DNA of 64,000 bases from CAZNHL01 sp964572965 (GTDB taxonomy: Bacteria > Bacteroidota > Bacteroidia > Cytophagales > UBA9547), in NCBI GenBank assembly GCA_964572965.1, contig CAZNHL010000001.1, positions 62,001-126,000 on the forward strand. The letters run 5' to 3'. Under the pieces are notes generated by a model. It ran no database searches. It was not told the DNA's origin and saw only the letters and a program-made list of their open reading frames with translations. Made by a program: the position numbers and the translations under genes. Shown here piece after piece: positions 52,044 to 62,002 of the stretch (its first letter is position 1; each line of letters begins with the position of its first letter).

Positions 52044-52754
52044 TTAATTCATTGGTAAATCTATAACAAGGATATAGGCGTCATCTGAAACATTAAAATC
52101 AAAGCTATCTGCTTCACTTATTCCAATGGCATCACGTTTATCCAATGTAATACCGGCAACTGTTGCTTTTCCTTCAATTAAAAAGACATAGGCTCCGTTA
52201 CCTTTCTTCTTTATAGTATAAGTAAATGCCTTCCCTTTTTCGAATTTCCCCAAAGAGAACCATGCATCCTGATTAATCCATAGTGAAGTATCTGACTTTT
52301 CAGGAGAAACAGCAACATTGAATTTGTTGTTCTGCTCTTCTGCTTTAAAAGTCTTCTGATCATATCTAGGAGTAATATTATCAACTTTAGGGAAAAGCCA
52401 GATCTGTAATAAGTTTAGCTCCTGGTCTTTATTATGGTTAAATTCAGAGTGTCTGATACCTGTTCCGGCAGACATGATCTGCAAATCACCGGTATTAATA
52501 ATACCATGGTTTCCCTCACTATCTTTATGTTCAATGGCACCATGAAGTGGTATTGTAATAATTTCCATATTATCGTGAGGGTGTGTACCAAAACCCTGTC
52601 CGCCACTGATAATATCATCATTAAGCACTCTTAGTACGCCGAAATTAATTTTTTCAGGATTATACCATTGTGCAAAACTGAAGGAGTGACGTGCCTTCAA
52701 CCAACCGTGGTTAGCATAACCACGTGCATCGGATTTATGAACTACAGTTTTCAT
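52044..52754 (-). CDS. Pirin-family cupin protein
   Basis: This 236-residue protein matches the YhhW-type pirins: ARGYANHGWLKARHSFSFAQ at the start, then the metal site GTHPHDNMEIITIPL with later His and Glu in IEHKDSEGN. Pirins bind iron or another metal; YhhW acts on quercetin in vitro, but the physiological role is unknown. It has its own terminator and is 56 bp downstream of a DoxX-like gene on the same strand, so the two may be cotranscribed; pirins and DoxX proteins are often found together. Confidence 0.92.
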   Translation of the reverse strand: MKTVVHKSDARGYANHGWLKARHSFSFAQWYNPEKINFGVLRVLNDDIISGGQGFGTHPHDNMEIITIPLHGAIEHKDSEGNHGIINTGDLQIMSAGTGIRHSEFNHNKDQELNLLQIWLFPKVDNITPRYDQKTFKAEEQNNKFNVAVSPEKSDTSLWINQDAWFSLGKFEKGKAFTYTIKKKGNGAYVFLIEGKATVAGITLDKRDAIGISEADSFDFNVSDDAYILVIDLPMN

Positions 52755-52810
52755 TATTAACCTTTCTTTTTTGTAAATGAATTTTAAAACTCTTTTTACT
52801 TCTGAAGGTT

Positions 52811-53233
52811 CTAAACATCAAATATCAGGTACCTGATATATTTGTCTTTGTTGACAATCAATAAGTAAAAATTCATGATCAACATTATCAGCGCCAATGG
52901 TCTGCTTGCAGAAAGCACGAGCATAGAAATAATCATGATACTTACAGCTACCGGAAATAGAAAAACTACCGCCGTTGCTTCATGTCTTTTAGAAAGCAAC
53001 ATATAACCTCCAATCAATTCTATAGACTCCACTATGTTCATAATGATGGAATTTCCCATCATCGTATTCACATAACTTGCAGCTACTCTAGGACCTTCAT
53101 CAAATTGAAACCAGGGATCGAAATAATCCAGGCCATAAATCATGAAAATTATCCCTAAAGTATATCTGAATACTTCCCGCACCAGACCTCTTGCTTTTAT
53201 TATATTATCAGTACTGGTTAAATGTTTAAACAT
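52811..53233 (-). CDS. DoxX-like membrane protein
   Basis: This 140-residue protein has four hydrophobic helices: YTLGIIFMIYGLDYF, NIVESIELIGGYMLL, TAVVFLFPVAVSIMIISM and LALIMLIMNFYLLIV. The layout fits the DoxX-like superfamily, as in the gene at 34451, but the sequences are not closely alike. It probably forms a unit with the pirin gene. Confidence 0.72.
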   Translation of the reverse strand: MFKHLTSTDNIIKARGLVREVFRYTLGIIFMIYGLDYFDPWFQFDEGPRVAASYVNTMMGNSIIMNIVESIELIGGYMLLSKRHEATAVVFLFPVAVSIMIISMLVLSASRPLALIMLIMNFYLLIVNKDKYIRYLIFDV

Positions 53234-53356
53234 ATAACGTTACAACATTAATAATTGTTTCACACATCCTAATTATAATATTGAAAGATTAGAAGATTTT
53301 AAAATTGGGAAGATGTGATTCTTTAATTTATCAATCTTAAAATTTTTCAATTAAAA

Positions 53357-54157
53357 CTACGCTAGTTTTTTTGCTTCATTCCAATACACATCCATTTCCG
53401 CCAATGTCATGTCAGCCAATTGCTTGCCGGATTTCTTTGCCTGTGCTTCAAGGTAATTGAAACGGGTTACAAATTTCTTATTAGTACGGTCAAGGGCATC
53501 TTCAGCATTTATCCCTTCAAAGCGTGCATAGTTGATCAAAGCAAAAATGAGATCCCCAAATTCTCCTTCAACCTTTTCCTTTTTTACGTCAGTAGCTTCA
53601 GTTTCGTCTTTAAACTCTTTAAGTTCTTCTAATACTTTTTCCCAGACATCTTCCTTTTTGTCCCAGTCGAAGCCAACAGCAGCAGCTTTTTCCTGAATAC
53701 GGTACGCCTTTACCAAAGCCGGCATTGAATTAGGTACACCACCTAAAACGGTTTTCTCAGCTTTACCATCCTTTTCTTTTAGCTTAATCTGCTCCCAGTT
53801 TTGTTTTACCTGCTCAGAAGTTTCTGCTTTAACATCACCATAAATATGCGGGTGCCGTCTGATCATCTTCTCACAAAGGCTATTAATAACATCTTCTATG
53901 TCAAATTCATTGGTCTCAGAAGCAATACGTGCATAGAATACAAGATGCAGTAGAATATCTCCGATTTCTTTCTTTACCTCTTGCAGGTCATTATTTGTAA
54001 TTGCATCTGCCAATTCATAAGTTTCTTCAATAGTCAAATGACGTAAGCTCTGAATTGTCTGCTTCTGGTCCCATGGACATTGCTCGCGCAGCTCGTCCAT
54101 GATGGTCAATAATCTGTCAAAGGCATCCAGTTTAGCCTGGCGTTTAGGATCTTTCAT
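53357..54157 (-). CDS. mazG: Nucleoside triphosphate pyrophosphohydrolase MazG
   Basis: This protein of about 266 residues has the tandem MazG layout. The first domain shows LREQCPWDQKQTIQSLRHL and the metal motif EETYELADAI, and the second domain has VEGEFGDLIFALINYARF. MazG removes non-canonical or excess nucleotides. ATG 54157 is preferred over ATG 54175, which directly abuts the T-tract of the hflX terminator. It is on the minus strand downstream of hflX. Confidence 0.93.
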   Translation of the reverse strand: MKDPKRQAKLDAFDRLLTIMDELREQCPWDQKQTIQSLRHLTIEETYELADAITNNDLQEVKKEIGDILLHLVFYARIASETNEFDIEDVINSLCEKMIRRHPHIYGDVKAETSEQVKQNWEQIKLKEKDGKAEKTVLGGVPNSMPALVKAYRIQEKAAAVGFDWDKKEDVWEKVLEELKEFKDETEATDVKKEKVEGEFGDLIFALINYARFEGINAEDALDRTNKKFVTRFNYLEAQAKKSGKQLADMTLAEMDVYWNEAKKLA

Positions 54158-54174
54158 TTTGGTATAGCTATGCA

Positions 54175-54211
54175 TTAAAAAAGCGCTAAACCTCTTCAGG
54201 ATTTAGCGCTT
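54175..54211 (-). terminator. Terminator of hflX
   Basis: AAGCGCTAAA (54181-54190) pairs with TTTAGCGCTT (54202-54211); on the minus strand it runs into TTTT directly before the first possible mazG start codon. Confidence 0.82.
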
Positions 54212-54215
54212 AAAT

Positions 54216-55448
54216 TTATACTTCTTCGTTTGTGTTTTCTATGTCCTCCCAAGGGCGGTTCATATTCTCCCAGTTAGGATAGATTGTGAGATGAACCTGC
54301 TTTACAAAAGAAATCAGCGTTGATCTCAATTCTTCTATATTGTCTTTGTTAGTAGCAGAAATAAAGACAGCTTGTGTTGTCCCTTTATTCATGTATGAAC
54401 GTTTCAATTGATCAAGTCTTGTTTCTATTTTCTCCTTGTCGCCTTCAAAAGTGATTACTTCTTCGTCATTTTTGAATTGATCAATCTTATTGAAAACAAG
54501 AATAGTAGGCTTATTAGCTGCTTTAATTTCTGTCAGCGTCTGATTTACAACCGCAATCTGATCTTCAAAGCTTTCATGGGAAATATCCACTACATGCATC
54601 AGCACATCCGCTTCCCTTATTTCATCCAAGGTTGACTTAAAGCATTCAACCAATGTGTGAGGCAGTTTCCTGATAAACCCTACGGTGTCTGTCAGTAGAA
54701 AAGGATACTGATCCAATACCACTTTCCTAACTGTTGCATCTACTGTTGCAAAAAGCTTATTTTCGGCGAATACATCCGATTTCGAAAGCATATTCATAAT
54801 AGTAGACTTTCCAACATTGGTATAACCAACCAAGGCAACCCTTACAATCTGCTCTCTTGACTTGCGACGTGTAACACTTTGCTTATCAATCTTCACCAGC
54901 TTTTCTTTCAGGAAAGCAATTTCTTCTCTGATCAAACGCTTGTCGGTTTCTATCTGCAACTCTCCGGAACCACCACGTGTACCAGTTCCTCCTCGCTGGC
55001 GCTCCAAGTGAGTCCACATACGGGTAAGCCGAGGCAACAAATATTGAAAACGAGCCAGTTCAACCTGGGTCTTAGCTTGTGCTGTTTGTGCTCTCTGAAG
55101 AAAAATATCCAGAATCAGTAAGCTTCTGTCATAAATCTTTACTTGCAATTCATTCTCTACATTTCTTAGCTGAGATGGAGAAAGATCATCATCGAATATG
55201 ACGCAATTAGCATCTTTGGCAATGATAAATGCCTTAATTTCTTCAAGCTTACCTTTACCTACAAAAGTACGCACATCAGGTCTCCCCAATTTTTGTGTAA
55301 AATTGCGCAGTGTGGTAATACCCAAAGTATTTGCCAGAAACGCAAGCTCATCAAGATACTCGTAAGCTTTCTTCTGAGTTTGTGTTCCTGTAATCATCGC
55401 AACCAATACGGCACGATCAGCTTTTCTTTCGTCGTCGAAAAATCCCAT
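54216..55448 (-). CDS. hflX: Ribosome-associated GTPase HflX
   Basis: This 410-residue protein has the HflX N-terminal domain (with ITTLRNFTQKLGRPDVRTFV and CVIFDDDLSPSQLRN), a coiled linker with the HflX-typical RGGTGTRGGSGE block, and a G domain: VGYTNVGKSTIMN (G1), DTVGFIRKLP (G3), FNKIDQF (G4). HflX splits stalled or hibernating ribosomes. It starts 3 bp after the stop of the cytochrome gene. Confidence 0.96.
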   Translation of the reverse strand: MGFFDDERKADRAVLVAMITGTQTQKKAYEYLDELAFLANTLGITTLRNFTQKLGRPDVRTFVGKGKLEEIKAFIIAKDANCVIFDDDLSPSQLRNVENELQVKIYDRSLLILDIFLQRAQTAQAKTQVELARFQYLLPRLTRMWTHLERQRGGTGTRGGSGELQIETDKRLIREEIAFLKEKLVKIDKQSVTRRKSREQIVRVALVGYTNVGKSTIMNMLSKSDVFAENKLFATVDATVRKVVLDQYPFLLTDTVGFIRKLPHTLVECFKSTLDEIREADVLMHVVDISHESFEDQIAVVNQTLTEIKAANKPTILVFNKIDQFKNDEEVITFEGDKEKIETRLDQLKRSYMNKGTTQAVFISATNKDNIEELRSTLISFVKQVHLTIYPNWENMNRPWEDIENTNEEV

Positions 55449-55451
55449 TTA

Positions 55452-56132
55452 TTATTTTTTCAGCGCAGCGATGTATTCCGCCACGGCATCAATTTCACTT
55501 TCTGAAAGTGCATCTTTATAAGCAGGCATTAAACCTTTTCCCTTATTAATAAATGCTACTCTCTCTTCTTTTGTCAATTTAGATATTGTCAGATTTGCTG
55601 CGCCACCCACTGCAAGGTCTCCATTTGGTCCATGGCAAGCTTTACATACTTGTTCATAAATTGCTTTACCGGCACTGGCATTCTGGTCAAGTATCTCATT
55701 GGCTATTGCTACAGTAGTATCTGCATTAACTGCAGGCGCTGCTGCCTCCGGAGTTACTATTTTAATCTTATCTCTTTTAAAAGTTAAGCTTTTAGTTTCT
55801 GACACCCCGAAAAAATAAATAAAGCCTGCCAAAGAAAGTGCTGCAAGTGCTTTATTTTCTTTTTTCAGACCAACAATACCCATTGGAATCAACGCAAGCA
55901 CTGCTCCTAATTTTACCCACATCCACGTTTCTTTTACCGGAGCAGAGAACAATAAATACCCGCCTGTGATCAGGATTAGTGTTCCCAGGATCATTTCAAT
56001 GACTTTGGTTTTATTTCTCAGTGTAGTTAAAGTTTCATTTTTGCTCAAAAGCAATAAAACGACTTTAGTAGCGAACAGTAATAAGAAAATGACTACTACT
56101 GTCATGTGCAGGTGTGAAAATCCTTTGGCCAT
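55452..56132 (-). CDS. SirB-like membrane domain fused to cytochrome c
   Basis: This 226-residue protein has four membrane helices in residues 1-115 that match the SirB-type domain (GFSHLHMTVVVIFLLLFATK, VIEMILGTLILITGGYLLF), and a C-terminal cytochrome c domain with heme motif VCKACHGPNG and later Met ligand in GKGLMPAY. ATG 56132 (MAKGFSHLH) is preferred over the upstream start 56162. The fusion suggests a membrane-anchored electron carrier. It is followed by hflX. No partner oxidase is nearby. Confidence 0.85.
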   Translation of the reverse strand: MAKGFSHLHMTVVVIFLLLFATKVVLLLLSKNETLTTLRNKTKVIEMILGTLILITGGYLLFSAPVKETWMWVKLGAVLALIPMGIVGLKKENKALAALSLAGFIYFFGVSETKSLTFKRDKIKIVTPEAAAPAVNADTTVAIANEILDQNASAGKAIYEQVCKACHGPNGDLAVGGAANLTISKLTKEERVAFINKGKGLMPAYKDALSESEIDAVAEYIAALKK

Positions 56133-56303
56133 GTCTATAAGTTTGTGGTTTTGGTAATTCACAAATTTAAGGTATTAATCAATACCAAGCGGGATTAATA
56201 CACTTTTTTCGGTAAAAGGCATTCATGAATACACAGAAACGGAAAATCCATTCTCTATACAAAATAAAATGCCTATTTTGTCTTTCCAAATTTGCTTCAA
56301 TTA

Positions 56304-57416
56304 ATGAAAATTGCCCTCTTTGCCAATACTTCATGGAACCTCTGGAATTTTCGCATGGGACTCATCAAGGCTTTGCAAAAAGCAGGACATGAGGTAATTG
56401 CAATTGCACCGACTGACGACTATTCTTCTAAGCTAACTTCATTGGTTTCAGTCTACTATCCGATTAGTATTGACGGAAAAGGATCAAATCCAATCAATGA
56501 CCTTAAAATCGTAAAACAACAATACAGCATCCTGAAAAAGTCCAAGCCGGATGTAGTGTTGCAGTTTACGATCAAACCGAACATTTATGGTACTTTAGCC
56601 GCAAAAATGGCTGGTATTCCGGTTATCAATAATGTTTCCGGACTAGGAACGGTTTTTTTAAACAAAGGGTTGGTTGCCAAAACTGCACTTCTTTTATATC
56701 GTTTAGCTTTCCGCTTTCCGGCGAAGGTATTCTTTCAGAATGAAGATGACCGAAAGCTATTTATTAAAAAACGATTAACACGAGAATCCCTTACTGCCGT
56801 ACTTCCGGGTTCTGGTGTAAATCTTGCTAAATTCAAACCAACTCAGTTTCATCGCAATGAACCTTTTGAGTTTTTAATGATTGCACGCCTGATCAGAGAC
56901 AAGGGAGTAAGGGAATATGTAGAAGCTTCAAAGATCTTAAAATCAAAAAATATAAAAGCAGTTTTCCGCTTAATGGGCTTCACAGACTTTGAAAGCCCTT
57001 ATGGTATATCAAAAGAAGAGTTACAAAACTGGGTGTCGGAAGGATACATCCAATATGAAGGAACTACTGACGATACAGCCGCAATGCTTCATAAAACTGA
57101 TTGTGTTGTACTCCCCTCTTACAGAGAGGGAACATCAAAAGTATTATTAGAAGCACTAGCTTCAGGCAAACCTATTGTGACAACGGACGTGCCTGGCTGC
57201 AGAGAAACAGTAATTGTTGGTAAAAATGGTTTTCTATGCGAATCAGGCAGACCTGAAAGTCTGGCAGATCAAATGGAAAAGCTTTTTGATTTAGATAATG
57301 CCACTCTGGAAAGTTTTGGGAAAGTATCCCGAAATCTGGCAGAAAGTACTTATAACGAACAACTTGTTTTTGATCTTTACCTTAGGGCAATCAAGTCGCT
57401 CGAAAAACAGGTTTAA
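56304..57416 (+). CDS. GT4-type glycosyltransferase
   Basis: This 370-residue protein is a GT-B glycosyltransferase of family 4, with KIALFANTSWNLWNFRMGLI at the N-terminus, IPVINNVSGLGTVFLNKG, FEFLMIARLIRDKGVREYVE and the nucleotide-sugar motif CVVLPSYREGTSKVLLEALA. ATG 56304 is used; a TTG four codons upstream is in frame. It begins the second exopolysaccharide operon. Confidence 0.92.
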   Translation: MKIALFANTSWNLWNFRMGLIKALQKAGHEVIAIAPTDDYSSKLTSLVSVYYPISIDGKGSNPINDLKIVKQQYSILKKSKPDVVLQFTIKPNIYGTLAAKMAGIPVINNVSGLGTVFLNKGLVAKTALLLYRLAFRFPAKVFFQNEDDRKLFIKKRLTRESLTAVLPGSGVNLAKFKPTQFHRNEPFEFLMIARLIRDKGVREYVEASKILKSKNIKAVFRLMGFTDFESPYGISKEELQNWVSEGYIQYEGTTDDTAAMLHKTDCVVLPSYREGTSKVLLEALASGKPIVTTDVPGCRETVIVGKNGFLCESGRPESLADQMEKLFDLDNATLESFGKVSRNLAESTYNEQLVFDLYLRAIKSLEKQV

Positions 57417-57462
57417 TCGATAATAAATTGTAAATTGAACCGAAATAGAAATTCCATTTTGC

Positions 57463-58008
57463 ATGCAGGTTAAACATTTTACTATTGAAGGTTTAGTTGA
57501 AATTACTCCGGCTGTTTTCAAAGATGAACGCGGATTCTTTTTCGAGTCTTACAGTACCAAAAAATTTGAGGAAATTGGCATTAAAGAGCAATTCGTTCAG
57601 GACAATCAATCTTTTTCAACTAAAGGTGTTCTAAGAGGCCTGCACCTTCAAAAAGACCCCCATGCACAAGGGAAACTGGTACGTGTAATAAGCGGAAAAG
57701 TGCTGGATGTAGCTGTCGATATCAGAAAAAACTCCCCGACAATAGGACAACATGTGAGTATCCTACTGGATGCTGAGAGAAACAACATGTTCTATATACC
57801 TCCGGGGTTTGCTCACGGTTTCGTTGTACTTGAAGATGCCGTTTTTTCATATAAGTGCACTAACTTATACAACAAGCAGTCAGAAGGGGGTATTATCTGG
57901 AATGACCCCAAACTGAATATTGACTGGGGTGTGGCAAACCCTAACGTATCTGAAAAAGACATTGAATTGCCAACATTTGACGAACTGATCAAAGAACTTT
58001 ATGGTTAA
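57463..58008 (+). CDS. rfbC: dTDP-4-dehydrorhamnose 3,5-epimerase
   Basis: This 181-residue cupin epimerase makes dTDP-4-dehydro-L-rhamnose. Marks are DERGFFFESY, VLRGLHLQKDPHAQGKLVRV with catalytic His61, and FAHGFVVLEDAVFSYKC with the conserved Tyr. rfbA, rfbB and rfbD are not in the window. Its end overlaps the start of the Wza-like gene by 8 bp. Confidence 0.95.
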   Translation: MQVKHFTIEGLVEITPAVFKDERGFFFESYSTKKFEEIGIKEQFVQDNQSFSTKGVLRGLHLQKDPHAQGKLVRVISGKVLDVAVDIRKNSPTIGQHVSILLDAERNNMFYIPPGFAHGFVVLEDAVFSYKCTNLYNKQSEGGIIWNDPKLNIDWGVANPNVSEKDIELPTFDELIKELYG

Positions 58009-58816
58009 AAAATCTCTTTTTTTCGTTTTTATTTGTATCCTCTTCAGCGGATGTTTCAGAAAGAATATTCTTTTTCAAACAGATAGCTCAACTGATGAAA
58101 AGCTCCTATTTGCAGTTGGACAATTAGAAAAGACCTACATTGTCAAACCTAATGACTATTTAGACGTGCAAGTGTATACTAATAACGGAGAAAGACTTAT
58201 TGACCCCAATAACGCTTTTGCTAAACAAGCACTTACCTCCCCTAGTTCAAATACTACTACGACACTACAACCAATTGTAAAGTATCTTGTGCAACCTGAC
58301 GGAAAAGTGGATTTGCCTATGATTGGATCTGTGAAAGTAGACAATCTCTCCTTACACCAAGTAGATAGTCTGCTATCTGTAGAGTATGGCAAATTTTATA
58401 AAGAGGCTTATGTATATGCCAGACTTCTTAACAAAAGAGTGCTTATACTTGGAGCTACAGGAATTGTTGGAGGAGCTAACTCAATGGGAACCTCCGGTAA
58501 AGTCATACCACTCGATAATGAGAATATGAGTCTCATTGAAGTAATCACTCTCGCCGGAGGCATTGATTATTATTCAAAAGCTAATAATATTCGTGTTATC
58601 AGAGGTGATCTGAAAAACCCATCAGTTCAATTGGTTGATTTAACAACAATAGAAGGGATGAAAAAAGCTAATTTGGCAGTACAACCTAACGACATTATCT
58701 ACATAGAAAAGTATAACCGTAGGTTCAGTCAATCTCTACAGGAGGTTACTCCTGCTCTTAGCATTTTTACCAGTCTATTAACTATCATTGTTCTAATAGT
58801 AACTGTGAACAAATAA
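58001..58816 (+). CDS. Wza-like polysaccharide export lipoprotein (second copy)
   Basis: This 271-residue lipoprotein has lipobox FSGC with Cys18, the Poly_export pattern KYLVQPDGKVDLPMIGSVKV and VDSLLSVEYGKFY, an SLBB region, and a C-terminal hydrophobic helix (SIFTSLLTIIVLIVTV). It is a paralogue of the 3309 gene. It overlaps rfbC by 8 bp and precedes its Wzc-like partner by 4 bp. Confidence 0.92.
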   Translation: MVKKSLFFVFICILFSGCFRKNILFQTDSSTDEKLLFAVGQLEKTYIVKPNDYLDVQVYTNNGERLIDPNNAFAKQALTSPSSNTTTTLQPIVKYLVQPDGKVDLPMIGSVKVDNLSLHQVDSLLSVEYGKFYKEAYVYARLLNKRVLILGATGIVGGANSMGTSGKVIPLDNENMSLIEVITLAGGIDYYSKANNIRVIRGDLKNPSVQLVDLTTIEGMKKANLAVQPNDIIYIEKYNRRFSQSLQEVTPALSIFTSLLTIIVLIVTVNK

Positions 58817-58820
58817 TTCA

Positions 58821-61262
58821 ATGAAGCAAAGAGACCTACAAGAAACCGGAAACCATTCCCAATTTTGGGGGCAAAATGAGTTTGAAGAAAATACAGAAGA
58901 CAGCTTCCTCGGAAATCTTGACTTTATCAGGTTTTTGCATGTTCTTCAAAAAAATATTTTCTGGATTTTTCTATTCTTGTTCATTTCTTTTACAGGGGCT
59001 TTTCTGTACATCCGCTATACAAAACAAATTTTCGAATCTGAATCGATCATCAAACTTGATAACAAAAAAGAAACAACGAAGTTAGGGTTAGATCAATTGA
59101 GCGGCGGAGGTGACCTCAATAGCAAAATGAGTAATCTATCAGGTGAAATCGAATTGATTAAATCTAATTTGATCATAGAAAAGCTCATTAATGTACTGAA
59201 TCTTAAAACGAGCTATTTTGCATATGGTAAAATAAGCTATATGGAAAGGTACAAGACGTCTCCTTTTAGTGTAAAAGTACTTGAGGGAAAACTGAACAAC
59301 GATATCCGATACAATGTTGATATTATTGACCAACAAAACTTTACATTTACAGAACAAGGTTCAAAAAATATCATTAGGGGTATCAATAATAAGCCTTTTC
59401 AATATGGTCACGCTAAAGTAGTAGTACAAATTGCCCCACTATTGGAAGAATTATCCACACCAGAACATTTCTTCATCATTAACAGCGACTTCGCTCTTGC
59501 AAAACAAATTGGAACGGATCTCTCCGTAGAAGTTTTGAATCCTGACGCTAATACAATCCGAGTTGCTTATAAAGATCATGACAAGCTAAAAGCTTATGAT
59601 ATTGTAAGAGTTATTGATTCTATCTACCAGATAGAGTCACTGAAAAAAAATTATCAGACACAAGAGCAAACTATCAACTTTCTTAATCAGCAGTTAAAAG
59701 AAACTGAAGACAATCTGGAACTCTATGAAATGCAAATAGAATCCTTTGCCAGAAAAAATAAGACTGTTGACGTCAGAGCTGATCTTGGCAAGTCTGTTGA
59801 AAAAGTTGAAGTTTTCGATAAAGAACAAATAGATTTTAAATTACAAATCAAGTTACTTGATGAGCTTAAAGATATTATTCATACTAATGAAGATTTAAAA
59901 ACGCATATCCCTACGCTTGCAGGTATAGGAGATGCCCAAATTGTAACAGGAATTGTAGCTCTGAACAAACTTCAGATTGAAAGAGAACTTCTCCTTAGCT
60001 CTTATAGCGAAGGAACTTTTGTGATTAAATCAAAAGACATTGAGATCCTGAATTTGAAAGACAACCTAAAGGAACTTATTGACCACAATAAAAAGCTACT
60101 TAGTAGCCAACTCTCTTCAATAAATGAAAGAGTAGGACAGCTTGACAATTACATTACCAGTCTCCCATCTAAAGACACTGAATTTAACCGTCTTAAAAGA
60201 TATTTCAACTTGTATGAGAAGTTTTATCTCATGCTGATGGAGAAAAAAGCAGAATTTGGAATTTCTAAGGCAGGAACAGTACCACAATTTACTATTCTTT
60301 CGCAACCCTCTGTTCCTCATATTTCTATTTTTCCAAAGAAAATACCTGTTTATCTGGGAGCTTTTGCTATCTCCTTCTTTATGAGTTTGGTATTGTTGGT
60401 CATTCGCTATTACCTTCATAATACAATCAACAATCAGGGCGAATTGGAACGAACCACCCTGGCACCCGTCCTTGGAATAGTCCCTAAATACACTAAAGAG
60501 AAGCTGGATGTTTCCCGACTGGTTGTACACCAAAACCCCAAATCACCCTTAAGTGAATCGCTAAGGTCAATACGAACTAACCTTGAATTTATGCTGGGTA
60601 GTCGTAAGCAAAAGCGAATCTTATCGGTTACATCAACAATCTCAGGAGAAGGAAAAACATTTGTTGCTGTTAACCTTGGCGGAGTCATAGCAATGTCCGG
60701 TATAAAAACAGTCATTCTTGATCTGGATATGCGCAAGCCCAAAGTGAATCTCGCTTTTGGAGTAGATAATGACAAAGGAATGAGCACCATCCTTATTGGT
60801 AAGCATTCTGTCTCAGATTGTGTACACCATTCGGCTATAGATGGGTATGACTTCATTGCGGCAGGACCAACACCTCCAAATCCATCCGAACTTATTTTAA
60901 GGCCGGAATTTGACGAATTATTAACCAACCTGGCACGGGAATATGATGTAATTATCATAGACACTCCACCGGTAGGTTTGGTTACCGATGGAGTCATCAT
61001 AATGCAAAAGGCAGATCTGCCTATTTATGTAGTAAGGTCTGAATACTCTAAAAAAGGATTTGAACGCAACATTAACCGATTAATTCAAAAGAATGGATTC
61101 AATAACCTTTCTGTCATTTTGAATGGATTCAACCCTATGCAAGGTTATGGGTATGGATATCAATATGGATATGGGTATGGGTATGGATATTATAACAACG
61201 AAGAAGAATCCAAAGAAAATGGCCTTCTTTCAAAAACTAAAAAAGCATTCAAAAAGAAATGA
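58821..61262 (+). CDS. Wzc-like chain-length regulator with BY-kinase domain (second copy)
   Basis: This 813-residue inner-membrane protein has the same layout as the 4120 gene: first membrane helix at about 43-63, periplasmic coiled coils, second helix at about 515-535, then the tyrosine kinase. Motifs are STISGEGKT (Lys612), VILDLDMRKPK with an intact DxD, and YDVIIIDTPPVGLV. The tail (residues 774-791) alternates Gly and Tyr with nine tyrosines. Its 3' end overlaps the PHP phosphatase gene by 4 bp, and the phosphatase probably removes phosphate from this tail. Confidence 0.94.
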   Translation: MKQRDLQETGNHSQFWGQNEFEENTEDSFLGNLDFIRFLHVLQKNIFWIFLFLFISFTGAFLYIRYTKQIFESESIIKLDNKKETTKLGLDQLSGGGDLNSKMSNLSGEIELIKSNLIIEKLINVLNLKTSYFAYGKISYMERYKTSPFSVKVLEGKLNNDIRYNVDIIDQQNFTFTEQGSKNIIRGINNKPFQYGHAKVVVQIAPLLEELSTPEHFFIINSDFALAKQIGTDLSVEVLNPDANTIRVAYKDHDKLKAYDIVRVIDSIYQIESLKKNYQTQEQTINFLNQQLKETEDNLELYEMQIESFARKNKTVDVRADLGKSVEKVEVFDKEQIDFKLQIKLLDELKDIIHTNEDLKTHIPTLAGIGDAQIVTGIVALNKLQIERELLLSSYSEGTFVIKSKDIEILNLKDNLKELIDHNKKLLSSQLSSINERVGQLDNYITSLPSKDTEFNRLKRYFNLYEKFYLMLMEKKAEFGISKAGTVPQFTILSQPSVPHISIFPKKIPVYLGAFAISFFMSLVLLVIRYYLHNTINNQGELERTTLAPVLGIVPKYTKEKLDVSRLVVHQNPKSPLSESLRSIRTNLEFMLGSRKQKRILSVTSTISGEGKTFVAVNLGGVIAMSGIKTVILDLDMRKPKVNLAFGVDNDKGMSTILIGKHSVSDCVHHSAIDGYDFIAAGPTPPNPSELILRPEFDELLTNLAREYDVIIIDTPPVGLVTDGVIIMQKADLPIYVVRSEYSKKGFERNINRLIQKNGFNNLSVILNGFNPMQGYGYGYQYGYGYGYGYYNNEEESKENGLLSKTKKAFKKK

Positions 61263-62002
61263 GCTGGATAAGTAAACTACTAGGCAATAAAAAAGAAGAG
61301 TCTTTTACCGATACGATTGTGGTAGATATGCACTCACACCTTCTGCCCGGTATTGATGACGGAGCCTATGACCTGGATGAATCTATCCGTATGATCCGCT
61401 CTTTTGCCGAAATGGGTAAAAAGAAATTGATTACTACTCCACACATCATGGGTGACTTTTTTAAAAATACACCTGCCATTATCCTTCCTAAGCTGGATGA
61501 AGTACGTGCGGCTATAAAAGAGCAGAATATAGACATTGAACTTGAAGCAGCAGCAGAATATTACCTGGATGAAAGTTTGTTCAAAAAGCTTGAACAGGAA
61601 GAAGAGCTCCTCACTTTTGGAGACAAATATTTGTTATTTGAAACTTCATACATGAATGAAACACCTCAGCTTAATTCACTAGTCTTCGAATTAAAAAGCA
61701 GAGGTTATAAGCCGGTATTGGCACACCCTGAAAGGTATGTATACCTTTTCAATGACTTCAAAAAAGTAGAAGCAATTTATGACAAGGGTATTTATTTCCA
61801 GGTAAATATAAACTCTCTTGTTAATTATTACTCCAAGCAATCCAGGGAGTTAGCAGAAAAGCTAATTGATCGGCAAATGGTACATTTTGTAGGTAGTGAC
61901 TGTCACGCTCCAAAGCATATTGAAGCAATGACACGTGCCCTGAAAAGTCCATATTATAAAAAACTTCTGGAACTGCCAATATTGAATAATACATTAGCCT
62001 AA
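61259..62002 (+). CDS. PHP-family tyrosine phosphatase (CpsB/YwqE-like)
   Basis: This 247-residue protein has the PHP metal motifs: VVDMHSHLLPGIDDGAYD (His25, His27, Asp33/34), ITTPHIMGDFF, AHPERYVYLF and FVGSDCHAPKH. It matches CpsB/YwqE-type phosphotyrosine phosphatases that act on BY-kinases. Its gene overlaps the end of the Wzc-like gene (ATGA) and shares one base with the epimerase gene, so all three are translationally coupled. Confidence 0.92.
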   Translation: MSWISKLLGNKKEESFTDTIVVDMHSHLLPGIDDGAYDLDESIRMIRSFAEMGKKKLITTPHIMGDFFKNTPAIILPKLDEVRAAIKEQNIDIELEAAAEYYLDESLFKKLEQEEELLTFGDKYLLFETSYMNETPQLNSLVFELKSRGYKPVLAHPERYVYLFNDFKKVEAIYDKGIYFQVNINSLVNYYSKQSRELAEKLIDRQMVHFVGSDCHAPKHIEAMTRALKSPYYKKLLELPILNNTLA

